A stretch of 43,638 nt of DNA from positions 1-43,638 of the forward strand of contig NZ_WURB01000030.1 of assembly GCF_009830105.1 (NCBI RefSeq), read 5' to 3'. A model generated the notes under the pieces. The model made no database searches. It was given only the letters and a program-made list of their open reading frames with translations, and was not told where the DNA came from. This document shows, one piece after another, positions 31,486 to 39,456 of the stretch (the first letter of the stretch is position 1; each line of letters begins with the position of its first letter). Position numbers and translations under genes: made by a program. The stretch is from Microvirga makkahensis. GTDB lineage: Bacteria; Pseudomonadota; Alphaproteobacteria; Rhizobiales; Beijerinckiaceae.

Positions 31486-31807
31486 ATCCTGGAACAGCCG
31501 GCGGAAGCGGCGTCAGCGCGACCTTAAGGGACGATGCGCGGTTCGGCCTGTTCTTCCTCGATGGAGGAAGGATCAGTGAGACGCAGGTGCTGCCGGAGGG
31601 CCGGGCCGATGCCTCTAAGAAGGACAATGCGTTCTCCGCGGTCGGCATTCACGGGCCGTATGTCTCCATCGATCCGGCGCAGAACGTCATAATCGCACAA
31701 GCGGCGGCGGATCCAGGGCCTACGGGAAGGACGTGACCGACCCGATGGCTTTCTTCGAGGCCATTGTCGCGACCATCAAGCGACATGCAAACGTCATAGA
31801 ACCGTAG
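31486..31807 (+). pseudogene. Fragment of a class C beta-lactamase-like serine hydrolase
   Basis: In one frame the segment SGVSATLRDDARFGLFFLDGG (written in two parts: SGVSATLRD and DARFGLFFLDGG) and then VGIHGPYVSIDPAQNVIIAQ match the C-terminal half of class C beta-lactamase/6-aminohexanoate-dimer hydrolase type enzymes. Near 31727 the frame shifts, and the family end continues in the next frame as GKDVTDPMAFFEAIVATIK, with a stop at 31805-31807. The N-terminal half with the SxxK motif is missing. It is therefore a truncated, frameshifted remnant. The 31297-31879 gap otherwise holds only the short hairpin and the start signals of the next operon. Confidence 0.6.
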
Positions 31808-31879
31808 AGTGAGCGTCACGAAGGCCTCCTAAGCCACCTTCATCCAAGCGCGAAGCATGGTGCCCGGAGGCAGGCGAAC

Positions 31880-32707
31880 GTGAAGATCATCCAGATCACC
31901 GACACACATCTGAGTTTCTTGAAGCCCCAGTTCCAGGCGAACTGGAAGCCCTTGGTGGAGTGGATCAACTCGATGGAGCCGGACCTGGTCGTCCACACGG
32001 GCGATCTCACCGTTGACGGCGCCGATTTCGAGGAGGATCTCGTTCACGGTCGCGAGATGCTGCGTGATCTCCGGTACCCGACACTGTGCGTGCCGGGCAA
32101 CCACGACATCGGAGACTTGCCGGGTACACGTCAGCCCGTCGACGGGGAGCGCCTGTCCCGCTGGCGTCGGATCATCGGCCCGGATCGCTGGACGCATGAT
32201 CTTGGTGAATGGCGGTTGATCGGCCTGAACAGCATGATCATCGGATCGGGGTCCTCCGAGGCAGACGAACAGCTCGCGTGGCTCACCGACACTCTCCACA
32301 CACGCGAAGGACGGCGGGTCCTCGTCTTCAAGCACAAGCCGCTCTTCGTCGAAGACCCGGAAGAGGGCGAAACCGGATACTGGGGGATGCGTCCTGAGCC
32401 GCGCCGCATTCTGCTCGAGTTGCTTACGGAGAATGGGGTCGAGCTCGTTGCGAGCGGCCATCTCCACCGTGCCCGGATCGTTGACGGCGCTCCCTTCCGC
32501 CGCGTCTGGGGACCATCCTCAGGCTTCGTCGTCGGCCCGATGGTGCACATGCCTTATGGTGATGCCATCGTGGGAGCCGCCGTGCACATTCTCGGCTCCG
32601 GTATCGAGAGCCGCATCGTTCCCTTGGACGTGCTGAGCCCCATCGTCCTCGACGACGTGATCCACGAAGTCTACCCGCCGTCTCCCGCGGAGGAGACGCT
32701 GTCATGA
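31880..32707 (+). CDS. Calcineurin-like metallophosphoesterase (CpdA/GpdQ type)
   Basis: The 275-residue product has the full metallophosphoesterase set: Asp8-x-His10 (ITDTH), GD (41-42) with LT, GNHD (73-76), a His in FKHKP and the closing GHLH. No signal peptide is present, so it is cytoplasmic. Family knowledge: this branch covers cyclic-nucleotide and glycerophosphodiester phosphodiesterases. Its stop overlaps the start of a UgpC-type ATPase (ATGA), so it is the first gene of an ABC operon; a role in cleaving an imported phosphodiester such as a glycerophosphodiester is the best inference. The start is GTG 31880, with GGAGG nine bases upstream. Confidence 0.88.
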   Translation: MKIIQITDTHLSFLKPQFQANWKPLVEWINSMEPDLVVHTGDLTVDGADFEEDLVHGREMLRDLRYPTLCVPGNHDIGDLPGTRQPVDGERLSRWRRIIGPDRWTHDLGEWRLIGLNSMIIGSGSSEADEQLAWLTDTLHTREGRRVLVFKHKPLFVEDPEEGETGYWGMRPEPRRILLELLTENGVELVASGHLHRARIVDGAPFRRVWGPSSGFVVGPMVHMPYGDAIVGAAVHILGSGIESRIVPLDVLSPIVLDDVIHEVYPPSPAEETLS

Positions 32708-33858
32708 GCGGGCTGGCTTTGCGCGGAATCTCCAAGGCCTACGGTGGCAACCACATTCTGCGCGACGTGACCATCGAGGCGAAGCCAGGGGAGTTCGTCG
32801 CCCTTGTCGGTCCCTCGGGCTGCGGGAAGACGACCCTCCTGCGGATCGCCGCCGGACTGGATCATCCCGACCGGGGAAGCGTCTGGCTGGGCGAGCGCGA
32901 CATGACGGCCATGCGACCGTCCGGGCGGGACATCGCCATGGTGTTTCAATCCTATGCACTGTACCCGCACCTGACGGCCGGACAGAACATCGCCGTTCCG
33001 CTCGCAATGCGCAACCTCACGGTTTGGCAACGTCTTCCCTGGATCGGAAGTCTCCTGCCGGGCCAGCGTGAAACTCGCGCCGAAATCCAGAGGTGCGTGT
33101 TCGAGACAGCCCGCAGCCTCAAGATCGATCACCTGCTGGATCGCAAGCCCGCGCAGATGTCGGGCGGGCAACGGCAGCGCGTCGCGCTCGGGCGGGCTCT
33201 CGTCCGGAGCCCGGCCGCATTCCTCATGGACGAGCCGCTCTCGAATCTCGACGCCAGCCTGCGGGTTCACACCCGCTCGGAGATCGTCGAACTGCACCGC
33301 CGGGCGGGGGTCACGACACTTTATGTCACTCATGATCAGGCGGAGGCCCTGAGCATGGCCGATCGCGTAGCAGTCATGATGGGGGGCCGCCTGCTCCAGT
33401 TCGACACTCCCGAGGCGATCTATGGCAACCCGGCCCATATCGAGGTGGCCCGGTTCATCGGCAGCCCGCAGATCAACCTCCTCGCGGGAGAGGTGGATGC
33501 GGCCCACGGTATTCGCATCGGGGGCAGGCTCTTCGTCGAAGGGGTCGGCGCGACGCCTGGCACACGCGTGACGATCGGCTTCCGCCCCGAGGCGATCAAG
33601 CTGGGCGGCTCCAGCCAGGCGGGTCTCGGCGCCTCCGTGAAGCGCATCGAGTTTCTCGGCTCCGAGACTCTCGTCTTCCTCGAACTCGCTGGAGGAGGGG
33701 GATCGTTGGTCGCGAAGCTCGCGCCCGCCGAAGCAACCGTTCTCAACCCGGGTCAAGCAGTCACGATCGCGGTTGCTTCCGGAGAAGTGCTCGTCTTCGG
33801 CTCAGACGGCTCGCGCCTGCCGGTTGCTCCCGCCATGAGGATGGCCGCCAATGGATAG
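32704..33858 (+). CDS. ugpC: ABC transporter ATP-binding protein, UgpC/MalK type
   Basis: The 384-residue ATPase has Walker A GPSGCGKTT (36-44), the signature MSGGQRQR (152-159), Walker B FLMDEP (174-179) and the switch His in TLYVTHDQAE. A C-terminal OB-type regulatory domain typical of the MalK/UgpC group follows (about 240-375). Between the Q-loop region and the signature there is an insertion of about 15 residues (WQRLPWIGSLLPG and on) not usual in UgpC. The ATPase drives import with the two permeases encoded just downstream. Its stop overlaps the next start by eight bases. The substrate is not shown by sequence. Confidence 0.9.
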   Translation: MSGLALRGISKAYGGNHILRDVTIEAKPGEFVALVGPSGCGKTTLLRIAAGLDHPDRGSVWLGERDMTAMRPSGRDIAMVFQSYALYPHLTAGQNIAVPLAMRNLTVWQRLPWIGSLLPGQRETRAEIQRCVFETARSLKIDHLLDRKPAQMSGGQRQRVALGRALVRSPAAFLMDEPLSNLDASLRVHTRSEIVELHRRAGVTTLYVTHDQAEALSMADRVAVMMGGRLLQFDTPEAIYGNPAHIEVARFIGSPQINLLAGEVDAAHGIRIGGRLFVEGVGATPGTRVTIGFRPEAIKLGGSSQAGLGASVKRIEFLGSETLVFLELAGGGGSLVAKLAPAEATVLNPGQAVTIAVASGEVLVFGSDGSRLPVAPAMRMAANG

Positions 33859-34774
33859 CATTGCGCTTCCCGCAGGGACATCCAGCGCCGGAGCGCTCGC
33901 CCGCCGCTCGGAAGCCTTGGCCGGGTGGCGGTTGGCTGGACCCGCCGTCGCCCTCCTGTCCATGCTCATCCTTCTGCCCACTCTCGGCGTGGTCGCGTTG
34001 AGTCTGACGGATTTCGAGCTGGGATACGACGGCGTCCGATTCGTCGGCCTCGACAACTATCTCGAGCTGCTGGAGGACCGCACGTTCCTGATCTCGCTCG
34101 CCAACACGCTGACATACACACTTATCGTGACGCCGCTGTCGGTGTTTCTTGGCTTGGGCGCGGCGCTTCTCATCGAAGCGGAAGTCCGCGGGCGCGCGCT
34201 GTTCCGCGCGATCTATTTCTTGCCCGTAGTGTCACTGCTCGTGGCGATGGCGACCGTCTGGCAGTACCTGCTCCATCCCACCATCGGACCGGTGAACGCA
34301 CTCCTGCGCCTCGTCGGGATCGACGGGCCCAACTGGCTCGGAGGCAGCGACACCGTTCTTATGAGTCTCGCGCTCATCGGCGTCTGGCAAGCAGTCGGCT
34401 TCAACATGGTGCTGTTCCTGGCGGGGCTCACCGCGATCCCGCGGGAGCTCTATGCGGCAGCGGAGGTCGATCGCGCGGCTACGGCCTGGGACAGGTTCTG
34501 GCTCGTCACGTGGCCGATGCTCGGCCCCACAACTCTCTTCGTGGTGACCATCAGCGTGATCAATGCCGTGAAAGTATTCGAAACCGTCTCGACGATGACG
34601 CAGGGCGGTCCTAACCGCGCGTCGGAAGTGCTCCTCTGGACGATCTACCAGGAAGGTTTCGTGTACCTCCGCGTCGGCTATGCGTCCGCGATGACTGTCG
34701 TCTTCCTGGCAATACTCATGGTCCTCATGGTGCTTCAGTACCGCGCACTCGATCGGCGGATTCACTACACATGA
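33851..34774 (+). CDS. ABC transporter permease, UgpA/MalF type
   Basis: The 307-residue product has six membrane helices and the conserved EAA loop (EVDRAATAWDRFWLVTWPML) that contacts the ATPase. The N-terminal polar stretch (about 1-25) precedes helix 1 (32-55). It belongs to the carbohydrate-uptake 1 family of inner-membrane permeases and pairs with the following gene. ATG 33851 overlaps the ATPase stop. Its stop overlaps the next ATG (ATGA). Role is firm, substrate is not. Confidence 0.92.
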   Translation: MDSIALPAGTSSAGALARRSEALAGWRLAGPAVALLSMLILLPTLGVVALSLTDFELGYDGVRFVGLDNYLELLEDRTFLISLANTLTYTLIVTPLSVFLGLGAALLIEAEVRGRALFRAIYFLPVVSLLVAMATVWQYLLHPTIGPVNALLRLVGIDGPNWLGGSDTVLMSLALIGVWQAVGFNMVLFLAGLTAIPRELYAAAEVDRAATAWDRFWLVTWPMLGPTTLFVVTISVINAVKVFETVSTMTQGGPNRASEVLLWTIYQEGFVYLRVGYASAMTVVFLAILMVLMVLQYRALDRRIHYT

Positions 34775-35607
34775 CCACACGATCCTGGAACCTCGCCCGC
34801 GTCCTTCGCCTGGCGACCCTGTCGTCCGGCGCCCTGATTTTCCTCGGACCCTATGTCTGGATGGTGTCGACCGCGATGAAGCCCCGCGAGGAGATCTTCT
34901 CCTCGTCCCTGGCCCTGATTCCGGACCGCTGGGCTGCCGTGGAGAATTTCTCGAAGGTTTTCACCCGGGTACCGATGCTGCAGCTCCTGATGAACGGCGC
35001 AATTGTCTGCGCTGTCATCCTCGTCGTGCAGGTCCTGGTCGCGCTGCCATGCGCCTATGCGCTCGCGAAGCTGCGCTTCCCGGGTGCCCGCCTGATGATC
35101 TCAGGGATCATGCTCGGACTGCTCGTGCCGATCCATGCGACCGCGTTGCCGATCTATGTGGCGCTGAGTGGGGCAGGGGTTCTGAACACTTATTTCGCGC
35201 TGGCGGCACCATTCCTGATCTCCGTCTTCGCGATCTTCCTGTTCTTGCAATTCTTCCGCGCGATGCCGGACGATCTGATCAACGCGGCGCGCCTCGACGG
35301 CATGTCGGAATTCGGAATCGTGCTACGCGTCATCGTCCCGAATGCATGGCCAGCCATCACCGCCTTCTCGATCTTCTCCGTCGTGGCGCATTGGAACGAC
35401 CTCTTCTGGCCGCAGATCGTGGTGACCGAGACTGCGATGGCACCCCCACCGCTCGGCCTGATCTTCTTCCGTGCCGCCGAGGCCGGTGACGACTACGGCG
35501 CGCTGATGGCCGCCACTGTGGTCGTCACGATGCCACTGCTCGCGGCCTTCCTGCTCGCTCAGCGGCGCTTCATCGAGGGCATAACCCTTACCGGGCTGAA
35601 GGGCTGA
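34771..35607 (+). CDS. ABC transporter permease, UgpE/MalG type
   Basis: The 278-residue product has six membrane helices and the MalG/UgpE EAA loop (NAARLDGMSEFGIVLRVIVP). It forms the channel with the previous gene product. The C-terminus (QRRFIEGITLTGLKG) is the usual ending of the family and contacts the ATPase in MalG-like proteins. Start and stop are tightly packed: the ATG overlaps the previous stop and the binding-protein gene begins 51 bases on. Confidence 0.92.
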   Translation: MTTRSWNLARVLRLATLSSGALIFLGPYVWMVSTAMKPREEIFSSSLALIPDRWAAVENFSKVFTRVPMLQLLMNGAIVCAVILVVQVLVALPCAYALAKLRFPGARLMISGIMLGLLVPIHATALPIYVALSGAGVLNTYFALAAPFLISVFAIFLFLQFFRAMPDDLINAARLDGMSEFGIVLRVIVPNAWPAITAFSIFSVVAHWNDLFWPQIVVTETAMAPPPLGLIFFRAAEAGDDYGALMAATVVVTMPLLAAFLLAQRRFIEGITLTGLKG

Positions 35608-35658
35608 CGCCTCGAGTTCCGACCAGGCAACTTACGACCACGCACAAGGAGACAAGAC

Positions 35659-36924
35659 GTGACCAGGACAAAGACGATCCTCGCCGGGCTGGCTTTGGCC
35701 GCCTCGCTCGCCAGCGGCGCTCTGGCCGAGACGACCCTCAACGTCCATTACCCGATGCCGGGCTTCTTCAAGGATGTGATGGACAGGATCTCGAAGAAGT
35801 TCATGGAGGAGCATCCCGAGATCAAGATCAACTTCGTCAGCCCGTCGCCCACCTATGAGGAGGGTCTGCAACTGATCCTCCGACAGGCGGGAACCGTCGA
35901 GATGCCCGACGTAACCTTCATCGGCCTCAACCGCCTCCGGGTCGTGGCGGAACGTAAGATTTCGGTCGACCTGAACCCGTTCATCGCGAAGGACGGGGAC
36001 ATGGTCGAGCAGGGCTTCAGCGAAAACATCCTGAAGCTCGCACAGTTCGGCGACCAGCAGGCCGGGCTGGCCTTCGCGACCTCTAACCCGATCATGTACT
36101 ACAACGCGGATCTGTTCCGCCGCGTCGGCGCCGATCCCGACGCACCACCGAAGACCTGGGACGAGGTGATCGCCATTGCCTCGAAGATCAAAGATCTCGG
36201 GGACGGCATCCAGAGCATCGACTTCCGCTGGCAGGGTGACGACTGGATGTTCAGCGCGCTTCTTTTCGGGGCAGGGGGGACCATGCTCACTCCCGACGAG
36301 AAGAAGGTCGCCTTCGATGGCCCCGAAGGCCTCGCAGCCATCCGGCTCCTCGATCGCATGGTCAAGGAGGGCGGGATGCCCGTCCTCACCAAGAGCAACG
36401 GCGAGCAGGCCTTCGTCGCGGGCAAGATTGGCTTTGCCTTCCAGACCACCGGCGCGCTGCGCAACGTGATCAACAACGTAGGCGAGAAGTTCGACCTGCG
36501 CACGGCCCCGATACCGCTGCTCTCGCCCGAGAAGGGTCGCTTGCCCACGGGTGGGAATGCCGCCGTCATGCTGACCAAGGATCCCGCAAAGCAGGAAGCG
36601 GCCTGGACGTTCATCAAGTTCGCCGCCGGCCCTTATGGCGCATCCGTCGTCGTGCCCGGGACCGGCTATGTGCCCAATAACGAGCTTGCTGCAAAGTCCT
36701 CCGAGTATCTCGGTGAATTCTACCAGAAGAACCCTCTCTTCAAGGCCGGCCTTGAGCAGATGCCGAAGATGATTCCTTGGTATGCCTTCCCGGGCTCCAA
36801 CGGTGTGAAGGTCACCCAGACGATCGTGGACAACCTCTCGCGCGTGGTTGAGCAGAAAGCGACTCCGGAGGAAACGCTGGCCGACGCAGCACGGGAAGTC
36901 CAGCGTCTTCTGCCTCGCAAGTAG
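35659..36924 (+). CDS. Extracellular solute-binding protein, UgpB type
   Basis: The 421-residue product has a Sec signal peptide (cleavage likely after Ala-Leu-Ala at 23) and belongs to family 1 solute-binding proteins. Family-like segments are the N-terminal LNVHYPMPGFFKDVMD, YNADLFRRVGADPDAPPKTWDE and KIGFAFQTTGALRN. UgpB-like proteins bind glycerol 3-phosphate or glycerophosphodiesters, while others bind sugars; the phosphoesterase at the head of the operon favours a phosphodiester. The start is GTG 35659, seven bases after AAGGAG. It ends the operon, before a strong terminator. Confidence 0.9.
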   Translation: MTRTKTILAGLALAASLASGALAETTLNVHYPMPGFFKDVMDRISKKFMEEHPEIKINFVSPSPTYEEGLQLILRQAGTVEMPDVTFIGLNRLRVVAERKISVDLNPFIAKDGDMVEQGFSENILKLAQFGDQQAGLAFATSNPIMYYNADLFRRVGADPDAPPKTWDEVIAIASKIKDLGDGIQSIDFRWQGDDWMFSALLFGAGGTMLTPDEKKVAFDGPEGLAAIRLLDRMVKEGGMPVLTKSNGEQAFVAGKIGFAFQTTGALRNVINNVGEKFDLRTAPIPLLSPEKGRLPTGGNAAVMLTKDPAKQEAAWTFIKFAAGPYGASVVVPGTGYVPNNELAAKSSEYLGEFYQKNPLFKAGLEQMPKMIPWYAFPGSNGVKVTQTIVDNLSRVVEQKATPEETLADAAREVQRLLPRK

Positions 36925-36946
36925 AGCGATCCGGATCTCCGCGATT

Positions 36947-36977
36947 GCGCGCCTGATCCTGTGCGGGTCAGGCGCGC
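36947..36977. terminator. Strong hairpin between convergent genes
   Basis: GCGCGCCTGA (36947-36956) and TCAGGCGCGC (36968-36977) form a perfect ten-pair stem with an 11-base loop. It lies between the binding-protein stop (36924) and the minus-strand MaoC stop (37024), so it can end both transcripts. A short AAA follows on the plus strand; on the minus strand the base run is GC-rich. Confidence 0.65.
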
Positions 36978-37023
36978 GAAACATTCGTGATGCTGGCCGC
37001 AGCGTGACACGTTCGCGACCCGG

Positions 37024-37494
37024 TCAGAAGATGGACAATGTAATCCATTGGGCAACCAGGGCAGGTTTGTCATTGTCTTCGATATCGACAGTCACCGTAT
37101 GGCGCAGGCGGATCTCGTTACCGGCGCGCCGGGAGACTTCATCGAGAACGAAACGGCCGCGGATGCGGGCGCCATTGTGGACCGGGGAGATGAAACGCAC
37201 CTTGTCTAGGCCGTAATTCACACCGATTGTCTTGCCTTCGAGATCCGGCAGGGCGTCCTCGGCGAGGGATGGCAGGAGCGACAGGGTAAGGAACCCATGG
37301 GCGATCGTGCCGCCGAATATGGTGTTTCTCGCTCTCTCAGGATCGACATGGATGAACTGGTGGTCATCCGTCGCCTCCGCGAAACGGTCGATCTGCTCTT
37401 GGCTTATGCTGCGCCAGGGAGATACTCCGATTTCCTGACCGATCAATGCCGGGAGTCTGTCAGGATGGAGTACTTGTACTTGGATCACGCTCAT
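37024..37494 (-). CDS. MaoC-like (R)-specific enoyl-CoA hydratase
   Basis: The 156-residue product has the hot-dog fold pattern of MaoC hydratases. The catalytic block FAEATDDHQFIHVDPERA carries the Asp and His pair, and GGTIAHGFLTLSLLP follows it. It hydrates trans-2-enoyl-CoA. The start at 37494 is chosen because the residues upstream are not family-like; the ribosome site is weak (GAGAG). It lies downstream of the TetR gene on the same strand and opposite the acyl-CoA operon, so it probably belongs to the same pathway. Confidence 0.86.
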   Translation of the reverse strand: MSVIQVQVLHPDRLPALIGQEIGVSPWRSISQEQIDRFAEATDDHQFIHVDPERARNTIFGGTIAHGFLTLSLLPSLAEDALPDLEGKTIGVNYGLDKVRFISPVHNGARIRGRFVLDEVSRRAGNEIRLRHTVTVDIEDNDKPALVAQWITLSIF

Positions 37495-37712
37495 TCGGTG
37501 GCTCTCTTCGCGGTTGCGGCGCACCCCGCCTTCTTCGTGGCCGTCATTCGGACAGGATGGGAAAACGCCATGGTGGAGACATGCGGCACGCGATCTGGAA
37601 TGGAAGCCGGCATGCCAGGCGACTTCCGTACCGAGGGCAGAGCCGGAGACATCCAGGGATTCTCGCAACCCTGTCCGACCCCACTTCGCAGTTCGAGTGT
37701 GTAGCCATGGGA

Positions 37713-38564
37713 TCAGAAAGGCTCTGCTGCGGCAATTTCGCTCCTCTGATCGGACCTGCGGCGTCTTGGAGCCTTGGGCACGGATCGGGATTGAATGGCG
37801 GTTCCGACGAATTCGCTAACCGCTTGTACATACTGCTCCGGTGAGATGCCGCGTCGGCGGTACTTGCTGCGCTTCACGTACCAATCCTGCAGAAGCGGCT
37901 TGATCAAAGACGCCGTCAGTTCCACGTTCGCGATAGAAAAGAGTCCCCTGTCCGTGCCGTCGGCCAGAGCATCCGCAATCATCTTCTCCGTCGAAAGCTC
38001 GCTCCTCGTGGCCTTCTCGCGTCCTTCCTTGGGGAAAGCCTTTGCTTCCATATAGGCGAAGACGAACCACGGCTGCATGACCTCCGTGAGGTAGACATGC
38101 GTCTCCAGCAGCCAATGCAGACGTTTGGCCGGATCATCCGCCAGGTGTCCGGGCGGCGACCCGAGGGCTTCCGACACAGCCGAGGAGACCTCGCCAAGGA
38201 TCATCATCAGGAGCGTATCCTTGGTGTCGAAGTAGGTGTAGAGCGCTCCCATGCTCAGACCCGACTCGGCCGCCAGATCTCGCAGACTCATCGAGTGGAA
38301 CCCCTTTCGGTTCGCCAGGGTCAAGGTCGTTTGAATGATCCGCATCAGTTTGGCTACAGCCACCTGCGGCTTTTGTGTGCGAATGGTGTCGCGGTGCCGC
38401 TCCAGCATGCGCGTGCAGATTGCTTCGAGGGAAAAGTCGAATTCGGCCTGAAAAGACTTCAAGCTGCGCCGCTGAGGCCGCCATTGGGGCCTGGATTGAT
38501 CGCTGCCCGACACAGTTCCGACGGACGGAGTATCCGCCTTCTGGTGAGATTGGGTCCGTTTCAT
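37713..38564 (-). CDS. TetR/AcrR family transcriptional regulator
   Basis: The 283-residue product has a TetR helix-turn-helix at about 80-125 (ANRKGFHSMSLRDLAAESGL, then SMGALYTYFDTKDTLL). A ligand-binding helical domain (about 130-270) follows, with WFVFAYMEAKAFPKEGREKA-like acyl-CoA regulator features. The first 75 residues are a polar extension not usual in TetR. The gene is divergent from the SDR-led operon, and a TetR-like palindrome lies in between. It most likely represses that operon until an acyl-CoA or its precursor binds. ATG 38564 was chosen as the last start before the conserved part with no in-frame break; the family would tolerate a later one. The gap 37495-37712 holds no other gene. 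Confidence 0.85.
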   Translation of the reverse strand: MKRTQSHQKADTPSVGTVSGSDQSRPQWRPQRRSLKSFQAEFDFSLEAICTRMLERHRDTIRTQKPQVAVAKLMRIIQTTLTLANRKGFHSMSLRDLAAESGLSMGALYTYFDTKDTLLMMILGEVSSAVSEALGSPPGHLADDPAKRLHWLLETHVYLTEVMQPWFVFAYMEAKAFPKEGREKATRSELSTEKMIADALADGTDRGLFSIANVELTASLIKPLLQDWYVKRSKYRRRGISPEQYVQAVSEFVGTAIQSRSVPKAPRRRRSDQRSEIAAAEPF

Positions 38565-38642
38565 GGTTGCAGGATTAATCGACGGTGGTCCTCGAATCAA
38601 CGGCAGACCGTTGTTGCGCAGTGGGATGTTTCGCATTAAAAA

Positions 38643-38656
38643 AGCGAACGCTCGCT
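38643..38656. promoter_or_regulatory. Candidate TetR operator in the divergent promoter region
   Basis: AGCGAACGCTCGCT is symmetric except for two central mismatched pairs and resembles the GAACG-type sites of acyl-CoA-responsive TetR regulators. It lies between the divergent starts (38564 and 38683), 27 bases before the SDR start. Assignment to the neighbouring regulator is inference. Confidence 0.4.
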
Positions 38657-38682
38657 CAGTTTTTGCCTGTGGAGAGAATGCA

Positions 38683-39447
38683 ATGGTCTTTGGCGTCGAT
38701 CTGAGCGGACGCTCCGCACTGGTTACGGGGGCATCCAGTGGGCTCGGTCGGCACTTTGCGAGGGTCCTCGCCCGGGCGGGTGCGGAGGTCGTCGTCGCCG
38801 CCCGGCGGATGGATGCCTTGCAGGACCTCTGCACTGAGATCTCCGGCCAGGGGGGCGTCGCCCGTGCCGTGTCGCTCGACGTGAACGATCATGCCTCCAT
38901 AGCGAAAGCGATCGAGGCTGCGGCTTCATCCGGCGGGCTCGATATCCTGATCAACAATGCCGGCGTGACCGTGGCGAAACCGGTCCTCGACGTTTCGGAG
39001 GAAGAGTGGGACCGCGTCGTCGACACCAACCTGAAAGGAAACTTTCTGGTCGCACAAGCGTCCGCCCGTACTATGAAGGCCGGGGAACGCGGCGGTGTGA
39101 TCGTCAATATCGCGTCGATTCTCGGCTTGAGGGTTGCCGGTCAGGTTTCTCCTTACGTGGCCTCCAAGGCCGGTGTCGTTCATCTGACGAAGGCCATGGC
39201 GCTCGAACTCGCCCGCTACAACATTCGCGTCAATGCGCTCTGCCCAGGCTATATCGAAACGGAGCTGAACCAGGACTTCTTCGGGAGCGAGGCCGGCCAG
39301 GCGCTCATCCGACGCATTCCGCAACGCCGGCTCGGCCAACCGTCCGATCTCGACGGTGCCCTCCTGCTTCTCTGCTCCGATGCGGGCTCGTACATCACGG
39401 GCTCTGTCCTTGCCGTCGATGGCGGACATCTCGTCTCCAGCCTCTAG
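38683..39447 (+). CDS. Short-chain dehydrogenase/reductase (SDR)
   Basis: The 254-residue product is a classical SDR. The nucleotide site is TGASSGLGRHF (16-26), then NNAGV (about 91-95), the catalytic Ser in IASIL and the active-site YVASK. The C-terminus has the usual SYITGSVLAVDGGH. It oxidises or reduces a hydroxy/keto group of an acyl-CoA or related substrate. GGAGAG lies seven bases before ATG 38683; an upstream in-frame start at 38563 is inside the regulatory gap. It leads the operon with the acyl-CoA dehydrogenase. Confidence 0.9.
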   Translation: MVFGVDLSGRSALVTGASSGLGRHFARVLARAGAEVVVAARRMDALQDLCTEISGQGGVARAVSLDVNDHASIAKAIEAAASSGGLDILINNAGVTVAKPVLDVSEEEWDRVVDTNLKGNFLVAQASARTMKAGERGGVIVNIASILGLRVAGQVSPYVASKAGVVHLTKAMALELARYNIRVNALCPGYIETELNQDFFGSEAGQALIRRIPQRRLGQPSDLDGALLLLCSDAGSYITGSVLAVDGGHLVSSL

Positions 39448-39456
39448 GACATTCCC

